From Phycisphaerales bacterium UBA2421 (GTDB lineage: Bacteria; Planctomycetota; Phycisphaerae; Tepidisphaerales; Tepidisphaeraceae), in NCBI GenBank assembly GCA_002343075.1, contig DDRH01000014.1, positions 48,625-101,567 of the forward strand: 52,943 bases of DNA. Direction: 5' to 3'. Below are positions 16,470 to 26,800 of this stretch, one piece after another. Every line of letters starts with the position of its first letter. The first letter of the stretch is position 1. The position numbers and the translations under genes were made by a program. Under the pieces are notes generated by a model. That model was not told where the DNA came from. It saw only the letters and a list, made by a program, of their open reading frames with translations, and ran no database searches.

Positions 16470-18014
16470 TCAAACTCGGTGCTGCTCCGCGGCGATGGCA
16501 CTGCGGAGCCGCTCGTCGGCTTCGTGATGTTTTTCGCTTTGCTGGAGCAACTGCCGAATTCCCGGCAACGGCTTGGCAGTCACGAGAAACTGAAACGCGA
16601 ACATCGTCGGCCAAACCGCGACCAGTGCCGCTGCGATATGCCCGAGCATGCGCCCCATGCTGCCGCCGACCACTACTTCAAATGGAACCGGCACGCCTTC
16701 GATTTTCTCGACCTTGTACCCGCAATCGCGCAACACACGCTTCAGCGATGAGCGCGTGAACAGCCGCTTGTGCGTGATATCCAGAATGCCGCGCTCGGCG
16801 TAGCTGAACCGCCCGAGCAGCAGATTGAGTCGCATTGCCGCGAACGCGATGTTGGGGGTGCTGATCACAACCGTCGGCGGCTTCCGCACGGCTTCGGTGG
16901 CCTGACTCGTGTTGCGCAGGTCAAGCAGAAACTGCTCCGGATCAGCGAGATGTTCGATCACGTCGAGCAGGAGCACCATATCGTAATCAAACGCATCAAC
17001 GGGCAGCCGATGTTCGTCGAAGTTCAGCTTGTGAAAGTGCGACATCGTGTCCGCTTCCGGCGGATGGAAATCAAGCCCCGTCACGCGAACACCGGCCCGC
17101 TCGCACTCGCGCGCGACATGCCCCGGACCGCAGCCGATGTCGAGAAGCCGGGACGGGCTTCGCTTCTTCACAACATTCAGTGCCATGGTGTGGCTGCTGT
17201 AAAGTGCCGATGTTTTATCGCGATATCGCTCGGGCGCGAGATTGCGATATTTTAAGGTACAGAGCATGCCCATCTGGTGCAGCTTGTATTGCAGCGTCGA
17301 TCGAATCACGTCTTTCGCATACTTGAAGCCCTGTACGTGACAGACTTCGTCGCCGTAATGCGTCGGGATGCTAAACTCCTCAAACCGCGCGCCAACATGA
17401 AACGCCTGCAGCAGAATCTCGGTATCAAAATGAAACTCGTTCGTGTTCGTCTCAAAAGGCACAGACTTCAGAAAGCGAGTGCTGTATCCGCGGTAGCCGG
17501 TGTGATACTCGCTTAGCTTTCGGCCGGTCATGCGATTCTGAAAACTGGTGAGCATCTTGTTGCCGACGACTTTGTACCAGGGCATGCCCCCTTTTCTTGC
17601 GTCCTTCACCTGCTGCATGCGCGAGCCGAGCACGACATCGGCGCGCGTATTTCGGAAAGTCTCAATGAACTTCGGAAGCATTTCAGGCGCATATTGCCCG
17701 TCACCGTGAAGGAGAATGACGAAATCAAACCCCGCCTGCGCGGCGATGCGATAGCCGAGCTTCTGGTTGCCGCCGTAACCCTGATTCACCGGGTTACGCA
17801 GCAGTGTAATATTTTTCACCCCGCGCGCGGTCACCCAGTCGCGGGCGACGGAGATGGTCTCATCCCGCGAGGCGTCGTCGATCATGAGAAAATGGACCGA
17901 GGGATCGTCCCATAGGTCCGGCGGCACCCTGTCGAGCAGCCGGGACACATGGCGATGGGCCTGATATGAGACGATGAACACCAATACGCGCGGATTTGCG
18001 GCAGTTTCACTCAC
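16470..18014 (-). CDS. Bifunctional GT2 glycosyltransferase / SAM methyltransferase fusion
   Basis: 514 aa with two complete domains. Residues about 10-240 are a GT2 glycosyltransferase of the dolichyl-phosphate-mannose-synthase type: VFIVSYQAHRHV at the first strand, MIDDASRDET for the nucleotide site, and LLHGDGQYAPEM where DPM-type enzymes have the DxD-like metal site. Residues about 275-470 are a class I methyltransferase: LLDIGCGPGHV at 290-300 and DVIEHL at 351-356. The C-terminus has a hydrophobic stretch (about 445-475) that may contact the membrane. The likely job is to make a polyprenyl-phosphate sugar, with the second domain methylating the sugar or a related molecule. It lies between two GT39-like genes, divergent from the right-hand one (23 nt between starts), which suits donor supply. 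The coupling of the two activities is inference. Confidence 0.82.
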   Translation of the reverse strand: MSETAANPRVLVFIVSYQAHRHVSRLLDRVPPDLWDDPSVHFLMIDDASRDETISVARDWVTARGVKNITLLRNPVNQGYGGNQKLGYRIAAQAGFDFVILLHGDGQYAPEMLPKFIETFRNTRADVVLGSRMQQVKDARKGGMPWYKVVGNKMLTSFQNRMTGRKLSEYHTGYRGYSTRFLKSVPFETNTNEFHFDTEILLQAFHVGARFEEFSIPTHYGDEVCHVQGFKYAKDVIRSTLQYKLHQMGMLCTLKYRNLAPERYRDKTSALYSSHTMALNVVKKRSPSRLLDIGCGPGHVARECERAGVRVTGLDFHPPEADTMSHFHKLNFDEHRLPVDAFDYDMVLLLDVIEHLADPEQFLLDLRNTSQATEAVRKPPTVVISTPNIAFAAMRLNLLLGRFSYAERGILDITHKRLFTRSSLKRVLRDCGYKVEKIEGVPVPFEVVVGGSMGRMLGHIAAALVAVWPTMFAFQFLVTAKPLPGIRQLLQQSEKHHEADERLRSAIAAEQHRV

Positions 18015-18037
18015 GATGATATTGTATCGGCGTCACG

Positions 18038-19651
18038 TTGATTGTGCATGAACCCAACATCCCCCGATCTAAGGACACACCAAGCCCCGCCGCGCAGTGG
18101 TGTTGCCGCTGGGCCACCTCCGTAGCGTTAATCTGTCTCTTGGTGATTGGCTTTGCGGCGCGCGCCAACCAGCTTGACTACTACAGCCTGGAGTTGGACG
18201 AGTTCTGGAATGCCGAGCTTACCACCGGCTGGGGCACCCTGCATGAGACCATGCCCCGAAATGTCATTTTTGTCCCCCCTGCCCCTACAAAGCTGCAGGG
18301 CGCGCCAGGCTGGTGGAATATTCTTTCCCACTACACCAATCTCACACACCCGCCGCTTTTCTCGATCCTGCTCCGCTTCTGGCGCGACGCGTTTGGTGAC
18401 GGTGATGTTCCGATGCGAATGTTTGGTGTGGTGCTCTCGACGCTCACCATCCTGCCGCTCTACGCAACCGTGGCAATGCTGGCCGGACGACGCGCCGGGC
18501 TGTTGACGGCGGCGGTGTTCTCGCTGGCCTCATCGTCGATATTCATTGCTCAACAGGTTCGCCCCTACAACCTGGTAATCGTCCTGCAATACACTGCGGT
18601 ATATCTCATGGTGCGCGCGAGCAATCGTCCGATCGGCTGGCCGGCGGCGATCTTGCTCGCGTCCGTCTGCCTTGCCACGGTCTGCACGCACTACTTCTCC
18701 GTGGTTTTCCTCGCGGCCGCGGCGGGATTTGCCGGGCTGCGGATGGATCGAACCTCGCGCCGCCGCTGCGCCGTGGCCGTCGCGGCGGCGGCGATGGTGT
18801 TCACCCTGGCTTGGCTCCCCGTCATGCTGCAACAGCGAGCGATGATGACCGACGCCGCCACCTCATGGATGAGCGATGTCGATCCCAATCCGAGTCTCGC
18901 AACACTCTACCGGTTGCTCGATGTTCCGTTTCGACTTCTCGCCGCCCCGCCGGCATCGGCGAAGCTTGTCACGCAGCTAAGCATCGTCTGGATCCTGATC
19001 GCAATCGTGGCTGCATGGCGAAGAACCGAACTGCGTCTGTGGCTCTACCTCCTCGCATCCACCGTCGGTTTTGTAGCAGTGCTCGATTTGGTTCAAAGGA
19101 CGTGCCTGCTCGGCTATCTGAGGTATCTCACCCCGGCCGCACCGGCGATGGCGGCGCTGGCGGTACTGCTGGTGCCGACGGGCGCCGCAGGATGGAAACG
19201 CTGGGGCGCGTGGGTCGTGCCGCTGGCTATCTTACTGGCAGAAGTGACGGCTTTGCCCGATGCGAACAAGCGTACCGAGCCGGATTTCCGGCCGATCGCC
19301 AAGTTCCTGGACGAGCAGGTTGGCCCCGACGATATCGTCGTCTACCCCGTCGACCCCAACTGGAAATGGATGGCCGGCTTTCTCTACACCACATGGTCGC
19401 ATTATCGCGGCGAGCCGATGGTGCGCTGTCTATTCCTCGAAGGAACCGCCGACGAGCAACTGGCAATGCAGCTTGCCAACGCTCGGCGCGTATGGATCGT
19501 GGCCAACTGGTTCGACGCTGATGCCCCGCAACACATCCCCAGGTTTCAGCCGCTGGGCGGTACGAGTTTCCCCGAGGTGGTGACTATCAGTGAAGGGCGC
19601 GTCGCGCCGCGCGGGCCGGCTACGGCAACACAACAGGCACGCGACCCGTAA
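18038..19651 (+). CDS. GT39/ArnT-like membrane glycosyltransferase (paralogue B)
   Basis: 537 aa from TTG at 18038; GTG at 18044 is as likely, and there is no in-frame ATG nearby. The first membrane segment spans about residues 28-42, followed by the loop motif LELDEFW (Asp54-Glu55), matching the catalytic acidic pair of GT39-type enzymes, and HPPLFSILLRFWRDAFGDGD. About ten more hydrophobic segments follow. It shares these landmarks with the 14863 gene and is probably its duplicate. The expected role is transfer of a lipid-linked sugar on the outer face of the membrane. Its 3' end overlaps the convergent lipoprotein gene by 32 bp. Function is inferred from family and topology. Confidence 0.76.
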   Translation: MIVHEPNIPRSKDTPSPAAQWCCRWATSVALICLLVIGFAARANQLDYYSLELDEFWNAELTTGWGTLHETMPRNVIFVPPAPTKLQGAPGWWNILSHYTNLTHPPLFSILLRFWRDAFGDGDVPMRMFGVVLSTLTILPLYATVAMLAGRRAGLLTAAVFSLASSSIFIAQQVRPYNLVIVLQYTAVYLMVRASNRPIGWPAAILLASVCLATVCTHYFSVVFLAAAAGFAGLRMDRTSRRRCAVAVAAAAMVFTLAWLPVMLQQRAMMTDAATSWMSDVDPNPSLATLYRLLDVPFRLLAAPPASAKLVTQLSIVWILIAIVAAWRRTELRLWLYLLASTVGFVAVLDLVQRTCLLGYLRYLTPAAPAMAALAVLLVPTGAAGWKRWGAWVVPLAILLAEVTALPDANKRTEPDFRPIAKFLDEQVGPDDIVVYPVDPNWKWMAGFLYTTWSHYRGEPMVRCLFLEGTADEQLAMQLANARRVWIVANWFDADAPQHIPRFQPLGGTSFPEVVTISEGRVAPRGPATATQQARDP

Positions 19652-20237
19652 CCGCGACCACGCGCGGCATCGCCGGGTGCTCACCGGCGCGGTACATTCT
19701 AAAAGTGCCGCTCAGCCAGGCCACATCGGTCCCATCAAGCTGCTGAAACTGCACCTGCACCTGGAACGGCTGTAACTGCCACCGGTTTCCCTGCAAGAAC
19801 AGGCCGCTGGGCGTGTGCTGCTTTTCGGAGTCGGGCGCCTCATACTGCCAAACCTGCCCGCGGACGGTCGGCAGCAGGTCGTCAAACTCCATCTCGAGGT
19901 AATAGCTGTTACCCAGAAAATCGTCATTGATCGCCGCGGGCGGGTCTTCGCTCATCAGCAGCGCGATGGTTTTCCCATTGCGATCGTCGACAATGAGGCG
20001 GGACGACGGAAACTCCTGTGGCTCGCCATCCACCAGAATCACCACCGTCGGCCTTGTGGTGGCCTGATCGGCGGGTGGAACCGGCCCCTCGGGTAATTTA
20101 GTTTCGTGATTCGGCGGTGACGCGTGCGCCTCAGTGAGAACGGGAGGCGCGTCGCCGGCAGTGTTACCATCGCAACCGGAGACCAATCCCGCGCAAAGGC
20201 AACCGCCTAGAATGATTTTCCCAAACCTCATCGCCAA
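19620..20237 (-). CDS. Predicted lipoprotein of unknown function
   Basis: 205 aa, ATG at 20237 (ATG at 20231 is also possible). The signal peptide ends in a good lipobox, LVSGC, with the lipidated Cys at residue 22. A Pro-rich linker (about residues 30-60) leads to a compact beta-rich domain with no motif I recognise; segments such as YYLEMEFDDLLPTVRGQVWQ are probably beta strands. The family is unknown to me. It is divergent from the zinc-ribbon membrane protein with only 21 nt between starts, and it runs 32 bp into the 3' end of the convergent GT39-like gene. Confidence 0.65.
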   Translation of the reverse strand: MAMRFGKIILGGCLCAGLVSGCDGNTAGDAPPVLTEAHASPPNHETKLPEGPVPPADQATTRPTVVILVDGEPQEFPSSRLIVDDRNGKTIALLMSEDPPAAINDDFLGNSYYLEMEFDDLLPTVRGQVWQYEAPDSEKQHTPSGLFLQGNRWQLQPFQVQVQFQQLDGTDVAWLSGTFRMYRAGEHPAMPRVVAVTGRVPVVLP

Positions 20238-20258
20238 AGCCTATTATACCACACAATC

Positions 20259-20996
20259 ATGGCCGGTGCGGTTCCTTCTGAGTCCGATATCCTCTGCGAA
20301 ACGTGTGGGTACACCCTGAATGGCCTACCCGACAGTTCCAACTGCCCGGAGTGCGGTGCTGCCATCTCACAATCAACAACCCAAAGCGGCAGAGGACTCA
20401 CTGGCTTCGAGGAGCGCAGCGGCCTTAGCAGCTTCATCACGACCACGCTGGCCGTTTTGCTGCGACCGACGCTTTTTTACCGCGCCCTCGCCACACGCAC
20501 CGATCACCCCGCCGCCGCCTGGTTTGCGCAACGGCACAGGTTTATCGCCTCGCTCCTCTTCTGCTCGGCGGCCATCGGCTACGGCCTTTGGCTGGAATCA
20601 ATCTCACGACGCCCGCGTGACCTTGAAGCCTCTGACTTCCTCGCGTTATTGCTGCTCTATTTCATCTGTTCGATCGGGTTGTTCTTTTTCATGGGCGTTC
20701 TGACTCGCTTTGCAGGATGGCTCAGCAGCCTGGAGAGCGCGTATTGGGGCATGCGGCTGCCGATCCCGGTCGTCAGGCGATGCCTTCACTACCACACGGC
20801 TAGCTATCTGCCGATTGGCATCGTGGCCAACATCGTAGTCTGGAGCTACCGGTGGATGATTGAAGTCGGCATCATCTCTCGTGGCACCGGCGTAACGTTC
20901 GCCTACACGCTTAGCGGCGTGGTCATTGCGTCGGCTGCGTATCTGTTCCTGATGTATCTGACCGCCATGAGGCAGACTCGATATGCGAACGTCTAA
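20259..20996 (+). CDS. Zinc-ribbon multi-pass membrane protein
   Basis: 245 aa. The N-terminus carries a CxxC-x12-CxxC zinc ribbon: Cys13, Cys16, Cys29 and Cys32, in the form CETCGYTLNGLP...CPECG. This exact style of N-terminal ribbon is common in planctomycete membrane proteins. Five hydrophobic segments follow, near residues 56-75, 90-110, 122-150, 180-200 and 212-235. The overall plan is that of a Yip1-like or unclassified integral membrane protein with a cytosolic zinc-binding head. No enzymatic motif is visible. It converges on the fucosidase gene with a 94-bp gap. Function unknown. Confidence 0.62.
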   Translation: MAGAVPSESDILCETCGYTLNGLPDSSNCPECGAAISQSTTQSGRGLTGFEERSGLSSFITTTLAVLLRPTLFYRALATRTDHPAAAWFAQRHRFIASLLFCSAAIGYGLWLESISRRPRDLEASDFLALLLLYFICSIGLFFFMGVLTRFAGWLSSLESAYWGMRLPIPVVRRCLHYHTASYLPIGIVANIVVWSYRWMIEVGIISRGTGVTFAYTLSGVVIASAAYLFLMYLTAMRQTRYANV

Positions 20997-21090
20997 CACG
21001 CATCACGACCCATTTCGGCATCGAAAGAGAAGGGGCAGACCCGGGAGATCGCTGTGAACGAAACTGCGATGCGGCCGGACCCGTCGCGAG

Positions 21091-22509
21091 TCAGAATCGG
21101 ATTTTGATCACCCGCGCGTCGATGCCACCCGGCCCCGTCGGACATGCCACGCGCAGCCCGGTTTCGTCCTGCTTCCACAACACGCTTTCGTTCGTTCCGA
21201 GCCACTCCACCTGCTTGATGCCACGCTGGGCCAGACGAAGCGTCGTGCCCAGCGATCGAATCACCACTTCCCCGCTAGGCGCGGCGAGACAAATCGCATA
21301 AAGCGCGTTCTGACCGTGCGTAGTAAAACGAATATCGGCTGATGTGTAGGACACGCGTTTTGCGTCAGTAAAATGCCCTTCAGGCACAACGGTCGGTCCT
21401 TCTCCGAAGACCCTCCACGGCCGGGTGCCGTAGATCGCTTCGCCGTTTGTTTTCAGCCATGCACCGATCGCTTCCAGGATCGCCACTTGCTCGTCGGGAA
21501 TCGACCCATCCGCCCGTGGACCGATGTTCAGCAGCAGTGTGCCATTCTTGCTCACGATGTCACATAAATCGCCAATGAGCAAATCTGGTGACTTATACGT
21601 TTCACCCTCAATATGGCACCAACTTTTCATGCCAACGGACGTATCGCTCTGCCAGAAGAAGGGCTGAATATCCCCCAACTGTCCGCGCTCCACATCCGGA
21701 ACTGCCGCACCGGGTGCGAACATGTGATTCTTGTAGTTGATCGCCACCGGCAACCCCCACGAAGCGGCGCGGTTGTAGTAGTGCGCGGCGAAGTAGCGCA
21801 AGTACGGACTTAACGGCGGGCGCTCAGCCCATGTGTCAAAATAAAACAACTGCGGCTGATAGTTGTCAACCAACTCGCACAATCGGGCCAGGTAATCTTC
21901 CTTAAAGTGTTTCGAGGGGGTCTCCGATTGCTGCTTCGCAGGCCCGTAGAACTCTTCGAACGCAGCATCGTTCACATCCGAATCAAACTCGCGCCCCCCA
22001 TTCATAAACCACCAGTGTTCCGCGCGGTGATTCGATACACCAAAAACAACCCCCCGTCGTCGCGCCGCCGCCGCGATCTCCCCGACAACATCGCGCCGCG
22101 GGCCCATGTTGCGGGCGTTCCACGGGTTGAACTCCGTGTCGTACATCGCGAACCCGTCGTGATGCTCGGCTACCGGTACAACATACTTCGCGCCCGCTCG
22201 CACAAACAAATCCATCCATGCGTCGGCGTCGAACTTGTCGGCCTTGAACAACGGAACGAAGTCCTTGTAGCCAAATTTGTTCTGCGGCCCCCAGGTTTTC
22301 ACATGATGCTCGAAAGCCGGGTCGCCCTTGATGTACATCTTGCGCGAATACCACTCGTCCCCGAACGCCGGCACGCTGTAAGGCCCCCAGTGAATGAAGA
22401 TTCCGAACTTGGCATTCTGATACCATTGCGGCACGCGAAAAGCCTCCAGCGAATGCCATTCGGGAATGAAAGGGCCGTCGGCGATTTTGAATTCGGGGGT
22501 TTCGTACAT
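21091..22509 (-). CDS. GH29 alpha-L-fucosidase
   Basis: 472 aa. The GH29 fold is marked by KFGIFIHWGPYSVP (residues 34-47), the fucose-binding HHDGF motif (116-120), WNARNMGPRRD (130-140) and LFYFDTW, whose Asp225 occupies the catalytic nucleophile position. LLLNIGPRADGSIP near residue 330 is the usual end of the barrel, and a C-terminal beta-sandwich follows. The enzyme should remove alpha-L-fucose from glycans by a retaining mechanism. No signal peptide is visible, so it probably works in the cytoplasm on imported oligosaccharides. Its start is 7 nt after the stop of the co-directional alpha/beta hydrolase, giving a two-gene leftward operon behind the LacI-type operator at 23764. Confidence 0.9.
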   Translation of the reverse strand: MYETPEFKIADGPFIPEWHSLEAFRVPQWYQNAKFGIFIHWGPYSVPAFGDEWYSRKMYIKGDPAFEHHVKTWGPQNKFGYKDFVPLFKADKFDADAWMDLFVRAGAKYVVPVAEHHDGFAMYDTEFNPWNARNMGPRRDVVGEIAAAARRRGVVFGVSNHRAEHWWFMNGGREFDSDVNDAAFEEFYGPAKQQSETPSKHFKEDYLARLCELVDNYQPQLFYFDTWAERPPLSPYLRYFAAHYYNRAASWGLPVAINYKNHMFAPGAAVPDVERGQLGDIQPFFWQSDTSVGMKSWCHIEGETYKSPDLLIGDLCDIVSKNGTLLLNIGPRADGSIPDEQVAILEAIGAWLKTNGEAIYGTRPWRVFGEGPTVVPEGHFTDAKRVSYTSADIRFTTHGQNALYAICLAAPSGEVVIRSLGTTLRLAQRGIKQVEWLGTNESVLWKQDETGLRVACPTGPGGIDARVIKIRF

Positions 22510-22516
22510 GGGTGCG

Positions 22517-23725
22517 TCACTTGCTGATCAAATGAGAACGGAGAAACTCATAAATTTCACGAAGCCGGGCCGGATCGAGCGTCACTGTGTGCCCCCTGCC
22601 GTCGCGATCCTCTCTGTAGACATGCTCGATTTCTTTCACGTCGAGCCACTTGGCAAACTTCGCCAGCCCATCGCGGTACTCCGCTGATTCGGTGTCGCTT
22701 GTGTTGAGAAACATCGGGCTAGCGCGATCCGTCAGATATGCCATCGCTCCGTGTTCGCGCCATCGCGAGCCGTTACCATGCAATGGCCCCCAGGCTTTCT
22801 CAAACCGCGGCAACATCGGATCGTCAGGCAGCAGATCGAGGTAATCATATCGATTGCCGTGAATCAACGCCGCATCCACTTCGCCAAGCCCCGCGAGCAT
22901 CGCCGAGAACGGCCCGCCGCGGCTGAAGCCCACGGCAGCGATCTTTCCGGTCAGAGGTAGCTCATCCTTCAATGATCGCAACTTCTCAACGGCATTCACC
23001 GCGCGTAAGAGTGACGCAGGCATCGGATCGTCCAGCCCCTTATACGGCGGCGCAACAGGATGATCGACCATCGCACTTGCAAATCCGGCAAACGCCGCCC
23101 CTTCTATCAGGGTGTCTCGACAAAACAGCAACGAGAAACTACTCATTCGGTTCACGTTGTCGCAAGTAATCTCCATCACCGCAGCGACTGGCCTCAACGG
23201 GTTTGACGGATAAATCACATCCATGCCCAGCACGCGCTCGCCGTCGCGCGCGAACTCGATGTCGCGCCGCAAGGTGAAGCCTTCAGGAATGATGAACAAC
23301 CGGTTGCCATCGATGGGCTGCTCGAGAAAAAGCGTGCGCGCCTTGCTGTCGGCAAGATCGCGACGGAGCTTCAAAAGGTCTTGATTGATCCCCGGCGAGA
23401 TAGCCGCCGGGTCGTGGGCATAATCTACGATAATCAGCAAACACCCCTCGGCACGAAGGCGGCCAAGAATCTGTTCATCCGAATCCCGCCCAACGCGCTC
23501 CATGTTCAGATGTTTCAGGTAAACAACCGTTGGCAATGGGGAAGCATGGTGACCAGGGACATCTGGCAGAATCAGCTCGACACGAAGTGGCTTCTCCGCG
23601 GTGACGCTCTCCCAATTCAGTACCTGCGCGTCCTGCGCTGGGATTTGCGCACGCACACAGCCGTCGTAAGCACCCATTACGACCGCAGCCATGAGAATGA
23701 CCTTGAACTCGACTAGCCGAAGCAT
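22517..23725 (-). CDS. Secreted alpha/beta-hydrolase-fold protein
   Basis: 402 aa from ATG at 23725. The signal peptide (about residues 1-26) has a basic start, a hydrophobic core FKVILMAAVVMGAY and cleavage near VRA-Q. The frame is open further upstream, but that extension lacks sense. The nucleophile elbow is GFSRGG with Ser268; GKIAAVGFSRGG is the standard strand-elbow-helix of the fold, and the late HTVTLDP may supply the His. It could be an esterase that removes acetyl, methyl or other esters from a glycan, or a lactonase; the sequence does not decide. It heads a leftward operon with the GH29 fucosidase and is divergent from the GH106-like gene, with a LacI-type operator between them. 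Confidence 0.72.
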   Translation of the reverse strand: MLRLVEFKVILMAAVVMGAYDGCVRAQIPAQDAQVLNWESVTAEKPLRVELILPDVPGHHASPLPTVVYLKHLNMERVGRDSDEQILGRLRAEGCLLIIVDYAHDPAAISPGINQDLLKLRRDLADSKARTLFLEQPIDGNRLFIIPEGFTLRRDIEFARDGERVLGMDVIYPSNPLRPVAAVMEITCDNVNRMSSFSLLFCRDTLIEGAAFAGFASAMVDHPVAPPYKGLDDPMPASLLRAVNAVEKLRSLKDELPLTGKIAAVGFSRGGPFSAMLAGLGEVDAALIHGNRYDYLDLLPDDPMLPRFEKAWGPLHGNGSRWREHGAMAYLTDRASPMFLNTSDTESAEYRDGLAKFAKWLDVKEIEHVYREDRDGRGHTVTLDPARLREIYEFLRSHLISK

Positions 23726-23763
23726 CCTCAACCATTCTAACGAAACGCATGGTGCGTGAAGCG

Positions 23764-23777
23764 TGTAAACGCTTGCA
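23764..23777. promoter_or_regulatory. LacI/GalR-family operator
   Basis: TGTAAACGCTTGCA is a near-perfect palindrome around a central CG; its halves TGTAAACG and TGCAAGCG differ at two positions. It matches the general LacI/GalR/CcpA operator pattern TGNAANCGNTNNCA at every fixed base. It lies between two divergent sugar-catabolism genes (starts 23725 and about 23819). A second imperfect palindrome, ACGCA-TGG-TGCGT, is at 23745-23757. No LacI-family regulator is in the window. Confidence 0.6.
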
Positions 23778-23818
23778 GAAATGGTTGCCGTATTGTGGCG
23801 TGGAGCATCGCCTCCGAT

Positions 23819-26800
23819 ATGCTTGCGCACATGGCAGCGGCGCGGCGGAAATGGGAGCTATATCCTCGGAGTCATTCAACCCGGCTCGACCGCGGGCTCT
23901 TTCGCTTACCAACCTCCGAATATCGCGGTACGCCGTTCTGGTCGTGGAACACGCGCCTGAACTTTTCGCAACTCAGCCGCCAGATTGACCATCTTCAGAA
24001 AATGGGCTTCGGCGGCGTACACATCCACGCGCGCACCGGGCTGGCAACTGAATACCTCGGTCGAGATTTCATGTCGCTCGTCAAGCAGTGTCACGCCAGG
24101 CTCAAACGGCGCGGAATGCTCACATGGCTCTACGACGAAGACCGGTGGCCGAGTGGGTTTGCCGGCGGGCTTGTCTCTTCCGACGTGCGATTTCGCGAGA
24201 AAACGCTGTTCTGGACGCAGAACCAGGATGCGTCAACAGGCGAACTCCTCGGCCGCTACATTGTCACGCTCCGCGAAGGCCGACTGGTCGCGTTTGAGCG
24301 ACTGGCAATCCGAGACCTGCCCCCCAAAGGCACCTGGTACGCCTACCTGCACACCGCCAAGCCCGAATCGTGGTTTAATCACCAGACCTACATCGACACA
24401 TTCAACCCCGCCGCAGTGGCCCGTTTCATCGAAATCACGCACGAACGCTACCGCGCGTGCCTTGGTAGCTCGTTTGGCACAACTGTGCCAGCAATCTTCA
24501 CCGATGAGCCCCACTTCACCAAGAAGCAAACTCTTGCCGTGGCAAGCGCGCCGCAAGGGGTGGTGTTGCCGTTTAGCGATCTGTTTTGCGCCACATTTGA
24601 GAAGCGGTTCCGGCACGACCTTCTGGACAGTCTGCCCGAGCTATTCTGGGATCGCGCCGATGCCCGCCCGTCTCTCACTCGATACCAATATCACGAGCAC
24701 ACCGCAGAACTTTTTGCATCAAGTTTTGGCGACACCATCGCGCGCTGGTGTGCCAGGAATCGTCTTGCCCTCACCGGTCACATGCTCAGTGAGGCAACGC
24801 TCTTTGGACAAACCCGCGCCGTGGGCGAAGCGATGCGCGGGTTGCGATCGTTCCAGCTTCCTGGCATCGATATGCTGGAAGACAAGATTGAACTGACCAC
24901 CGCTAAGCAGGCGCAGAGCGTGGCGAGACAGAATGGCCGGCCGGGTGTCGTGAGCGAACTCTACGGCGTAACAAACTGGGATTTTGATTTCGCCGGCCAC
25001 AAGCGACAGGGTGATTGGCAGGCGGCGCTCGGGGTGACGGTGCGCGTGCCACACCTTGCGTGGGTCAGCATGGCCGGAGAGAGCAAGCGAGACTACCCCG
25101 CAGCTATCGGATATCAGTCGCCATGGTATCGGGAGTATAAGGTCATCGAAGACCACTTCGCGCGCGTCGCGGTGGCGATGACACGCGGGCGGCCGGTCGT
25201 GCGAGTCGCCGTAATTCACCCCATCGAGAGCTTCTGGCTTCACTGGGGCCCCGCCGACGACAATTGCGATGAGTGGGCGCGCCGGGAAGCTGAGTTCAAA
25301 GACCTGACCCACTGGCTCACCTTCGGCGGAATCGATTTTGACTTCGTAAGTGAATCATCGCTGGCCCCTCGCGGGGGTGTGCATCGCCGTGGAGCGGGGA
25401 AGGACGGGCTTCGAGTGGGCAAGATGGCTTACGACGCAGTGATCGTCCCTGGGTGTCAGACAATTCGCACAGCCACGCTCAATCGCCTGAAGCAGTTTCA
25501 AAGGTTGGGAGGCACCATCATCTTCGCCGGCACTATTCCTTCCCTGGTCGATGCCCGGCCGTCTGCCGAACCCGCTGCCATCGCAGCAAAATGTCGCAGG
25601 GTATCTTTCGATGAATCCTCCATTCTCGCCGCAGTCGCTCCTTTTCGTGAGCTTCGCATTGCGCTCGCCGACGGTGCTCCCACCGATAGCATCGCGCATC
25701 AACTCCGCCATGATGGCACAGCGCGATATCTCTTCCTGTGCAACACCCGTCGGCGGGAGGATGTGGGTGACGTCGCCATTACAGTGAACGGTCGATGGCA
25801 GGTCGAAGAATTCAACACGTTCACCGGGATGATCTCGTCGATGACGGCGGCGATCTCGGGCGAACAGACTGTCATCCCGTGGCGATGCCTTGCGCACGGT
25901 CATCTTTTGCTCAGGCTCACGCCGCGGACGCGTCAGAGCAACGATCAATTGGCGAAGACGGCCGCCGTCACGCGCGCAGAGCCAAACCTCTTTGCCAGAC
26001 CTCTCCCCGCGCGGACCAGAGTCATTCTCAGCGAACCCAATGTCCTGCTGCTCGATCAGGCCGAATGGAAACTCGACGGCGAAAGAAAGTGGCGTCAAAA
26101 AGAAGAAATCCTGCGACTGGACAACCTCGTGCGCCAACACGTGGGCCTCCCCAGCCGCGGCGGGCGAAATGCGCAGCCGTGGGTCGATACCGCGCCCGAT
26201 CCAGTCAAGGGCCTGCTGCACCTTCGATTCGCAATCGATTGCAAGGTTGCCGTCACTGCGCCGCAACTGGCGATGGAAAACCCGGCAGACGCAACCCTCA
26301 CGCTCAATGGACGGCGCGTTGCAACCAAGCCCGTCGGCTGGTGGGTGGATGAGGCGATCCGGACGGTCTCACTACCCAGTCTGAAGCCCGGCGCACACAC
26401 GCTCGAAATCTGCATCCCGATGCGCCGGCGGACCAATGTCGAATGGTGCTATCTGCTGGGCAGCTTCGGGGTGCGGGTCAAGGGTCGGCGCGCTACGATC
26501 ATTGAGGCACCCAAGACGCTTAAGTTCGGCGATTGGACACACCAGGGCCTTCCGTTCTACGCCGGGAATGTGACATACGAGATTCCGATTCGTGGCCAGG
26601 GCCGAGCGATGCGGTTGCGCGCCGCTCGCTTCAGCAATCCGCTTCTGACAGTAGCGATTGATGAGAAACGACTAGGCCCGGTGGCATTTGCGCCACATGA
26701 AATCGAACTCGGCAAGCTCAAGGGGACGCACATGCTCAGTCTGACCGCATTTGGCAACCGCCACAACGCGTTCGGCCCGCTGCACCACACCAAGCGCGAC

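Noticed and set aside
23756..23818. GTG start for the GH106-like protein at 23756
   Set aside because: It would put the LacI-type operator in the coding region and adds residues without family similarity.
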